Source of the DNA: Alphaproteobacteria bacterium
GTDB taxonomy: Bacteria; Pseudomonadota; Alphaproteobacteria; UBA11136
DNA length: 50,018 bases
Direction of reading: 5' to 3'
Assembly (NCBI GenBank): GCA_030739855.1
Contig: JASLYJ010000011.1
Location: 1 to 50,018, forward strand
In this document: positions 48,071 through 50,018 of the stretch, piece by piece
Layout: every line of letters begins with the position of its first letter
Numbering within the stretch: the first letter of the stretch is position 1
Program-made: the position numbers and the translations under genes
Notes under the pieces: model-generated
What the model saw: the letters and a program-made list of their open reading frames with translations, nothing else
The model's database searches: none
What the model was told of the DNA's origin: nothing

Positions 48071-49345
48071 ATGAAAAGGAATACCCGGGGAAAACTGTCT
48101 GTAGCCATGCTGGCGTTCTTTGCCGCTGGAACAGCTTCTGATTACGTCCAGGCAAGGAAGCTGCTTGGTGAGTTTCGCCCAGAATTCCACGGAGAAATCG
48201 AGGTGGAGACCCAGTTTAACCGCGTCTACGATATGGACAAGCGCCACCCCGGCACCCGCAACACCAACTTTTTTTCCGAATGTGACGATTGTATTTTTCG
48301 TCTCGGTCTGTTTCCGGAGATCGGCATCGTTCTCAATATTGGGGTGGCCCCCGAGAGTGAGGATCTGGACAAGAAAAACGTCATCTATCGGGACATGGAG
48401 ATGTTCGCCGAGGAATTCTTCATTCACTATGCTTCAAGCAATCTCGTGCGTTCCGATTTCATCGACGAGATCGGCTTCTTCGGCGGCAAGTTCAATCCTG
48501 TCTTCGGCCTGGTAAACGGCGGCCTACGCTCGGAGTTTGAGTTTCCGGGTATTTTCTCGGAAGAATTTCCCGAACAGTATGAGCTGAAGGAAATGGTGGG
48601 AGTCGGTGCCGACATCACCTTTACCCACAGCTACTGGGGGGCACATACTCTGCGTGCCAGTACTTTTTTTAAGGACAACAGTTTTCTGCAGGCGGCGTTT
48701 CCTGCTTACCGCGAAAGGAACACCCTGAGCAAGGGCGGCGTCACCAACACCGGCACGCCCCAGTCCTGGAGCGCAAACCTTTCAGGCGAAGACTTGCCCA
48801 TAGGAGGGCTTAAATACGAACTCGGATTCCGCTACTTGAAAAGCGCCACCCAATTCGTGGAAGGTACCAACAAAATCGCCAAGCATGACGATGTAGGTGT
48901 GGCCGTGGGACTTATATACAACAAGGTGTTTTTTCTACCGCGCAAAACCTTCCGCTATCCCCTGGATATGAAAGCCATGTTCGAATACGCTCATTTTAAC
49001 AACTTCAACGGTATCGCCAACGCCAATCGCTCTGACCGTGACTACTACACGTCTTCCCTGCAAGGTAAATATGGCCCTTGGCAGTTGGCTTTCATTTACG
49101 GCCGCCAAGATATCCATGTGCCTTGGGACAGGGATGAGCTCGAGGTCTTCGAGGACGACTTCGATGATGAAGCGGAGGTCAACAAGAGCGTTGGTGATGA
49201 CCTCTACGAGGTCAATATTGGCTACAGTTTCAGCCCCAACTGGCTGCTCCATGGTTCGTGGGCGCGGAACGAGGAATATGAAGATCAGAAATCTAAAGAA
49301 CAAGGTGTTTTCGCTATCGAATTGGATTATCAGTTCGTCTTCTAG
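48071..49345 (+). CDS. Outer-membrane beta-barrel protein
   Basis: A 424-residue exported protein. A hydrophobic leader (LSVAMLAFFAAGTAS) is followed by alternating beta strands rich in aromatic residues and ends with IELDYQFVF, a C-terminal phenylalanine typical of BAM substrates. The motif NTNFFSECDDCIFRLGLFPEIG holds two close cysteines that might form a disulfide. I do not recognise a named family. It begins 28 bases after the substrate-binding protein gene, so it is probably the outer-membrane channel of the same PQQ-linked substrate uptake system. TTG 48062 is an alternative start. Confidence 0.7.
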   Translation: MKRNTRGKLSVAMLAFFAAGTASDYVQARKLLGEFRPEFHGEIEVETQFNRVYDMDKRHPGTRNTNFFSECDDCIFRLGLFPEIGIVLNIGVAPESEDLDKKNVIYRDMEMFAEEFFIHYASSNLVRSDFIDEIGFFGGKFNPVFGLVNGGLRSEFEFPGIFSEEFPEQYELKEMVGVGADITFTHSYWGAHTLRASTFFKDNSFLQAAFPAYRERNTLSKGGVTNTGTPQSWSANLSGEDLPIGGLKYELGFRYLKSATQFVEGTNKIAKHDDVGVAVGLIYNKVFFLPRKTFRYPLDMKAMFEYAHFNNFNGIANANRSDRDYYTSSLQGKYGPWQLAFIYGRQDIHVPWDRDELEVFEDDFDDEAEVNKSVGDDLYEVNIGYSFSPNWLLHGSWARNEEYEDQKSKEQGVFAIELDYQFVF

Positions 49346-49459
49346 AGGCGGGCCCCACCCTAATTATTCTCTGGACGCAGGGGTCGTGATTCGAAAAGAA
49401 TTGCGGCCCCTCTTGAGGGATGAGATCATCCACCATGTGAACCACTCTCTGGAAATCCT

Positions 49460-50018
49460 GTGAGAACGGCCGTGTCGGTAGCCTTCCAGCTTGTTTCCCA
49501 TACTTTGCGCAGATTTATGCAGAACGACGGCATGGCACGGGCTGGATATATGGCTTTTGCTTCCCTTCTAGCTTTCTTCCCCTTCATGATTTTTCTGGGT
49601 GCCCTGGCCAGTTTCATGGGCGGTCTTGATGCCATCGACGAGGTCATGGCCTTTGCTGTCAGTTTTCTTCCACGAGATGTGGCAGAAACTCTGGAGCCCT
49701 TGATAGGAGAATTGTTGGAGCGCCGACGCGGTGGCATGCTGACGGTGGGTTTGGTGGGAACTATGTGGGCCGCCTCAGTGGAACTGGAGGCCTTTCGTTA
49801 TGCCCTCAATCGCGCCGGTAGTGTGCCCGAGGGGGTTGCAGACCATCTTCCCATTTGGCAACGGCAGTTAAAGGGTATGTTTCTTATCCTTCTCGGTGTG
49901 TCGGCCTTCCTGCTGGCAGTGCTAGCGGTGGTGATTGGGCCGATGATCTGGAAACTGGCGGCGCCTGTTCTTGACATAGCTCTAACATGGAAATGGCTTT
50001 GGGATGGTGCGCGCTACC
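49460..50018 (+). CDS. YihY/BrkB family inner-membrane protein, N-terminal part
   Basis: The gene starts with GTG (49460) and runs off the right edge; 186 residues are visible and no full-length ORF is in the track. The translation MRTAVSVAFQLVSHTLRRFMQNDGMARAGYMAFASLLAFFPFMIF carries the YihY/BrkB hallmark (a short amphipathic start, then A-G-Y-MAFASLLAFFPF) and is followed by further hydrophobic helices. The family was once named ribonuclease BN in error; its role in the inner membrane is unknown. A tiny upstream ORF ends in a GTGA overlap with this start, possibly by chance. Confidence 0.82.
   Translation, partial: MRTAVSVAFQLVSHTLRRFMQNDGMARAGYMAFASLLAFFPFMIFLGALASFMGGLDAIDEVMAFAVSFLPRDVAETLEPLIGELLERRRGGMLTVGLVGTMWAASVELEAFRYALNRAGSVPEGVADHLPIWQRQLKGMFLILLGVSAFLLAVLAVVIGPMIWKLAAPVLDIALTWKWLWDGARY

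Overview
The window looks like chromosomal DNA of a Gram-negative alphaproteobacterium, perhaps Rhodospirillales-like. This rests on an alphaproteobacterial-type RpoH, a general porin, a lipoprotein with a lipobox, a second outer-membrane barrel and short, tightly packed operons. No tRNA, rRNA, CRISPR array or complete insertion sequence was seen. Everything here comes from reading the sequence and the ORF translations; no search or alignment was run.

Layout. 1-4525 is an envelope or polysaccharide operon (FkbH-like C-terminus, acyl carrier protein, MBOAT acyltransferase, SGNH-like partner, O-antigen ligase). 4536-10991 is housekeeping: an MscS channel, rpoH, a YjbQ protein, a metallophosphoesterase, apt, a dicarboxylate/amino-acid symporter and a class I cytochrome c. 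11184-27338 is a low-potential electron and C1 island. It holds pyruvate phosphate dikinase, a 2[4Fe-4S] ferredoxin, pyruvate:ferredoxin oxidoreductase (interrupted by an in-frame TAG) and a 1183-residue flavoprotein that looks like both subunits of an NfnAB-type transhydrogenase in one chain. It also holds a five-gene formylmethanofuran dehydrogenase/formyltransferase operon (fwdD-fwdB-fwdA-ftr-fwdC).

27635-30710 is the most striking part. An NsrR-type nitric-oxide sensor is divergent from a 787-residue qNOR homologue. That homologue has the substitutions reported for putative nitric oxide dismutase (NOD, 2 NO -> N2 + O2): the second FeB histidine is Asn (HN in place of HH), the active-site Glu is Gln, and the quinol-site residues are missing. 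Two 11-1-11 NsrR-like operators lie over its promoter. A truncated YcgN-family gene sits just behind it, suggesting the locus was inserted.

31114-35065 holds small membrane or unknown genes, a YeiH-type transporter, msrB (absent from the ORF track because its start region is frameshifted) and a quinone oxidoreductase. 35178-42667 is a TPR cluster: two TPR-O-GlcNAc-transferase-like proteins, one TPR-sulfotransferase and an LhgO-like FAD enzyme. 42802-49345 holds a SHOCT lipoprotein, a porin and genes of the PQQ-dependent alcohol catabolism type (beta-propeller, periplasmic binding protein, outer-membrane barrel). A YihY/BrkB gene runs off the right edge.

Working model (inference): a facultatively anaerobic organism that oxidises alcohols or C1 compounds through PQQ and methanopterin-type chemistry, exchanges electrons through ferredoxin, and meets nitric oxide, which it may dismutate to N2 and O2 under NsrR control.
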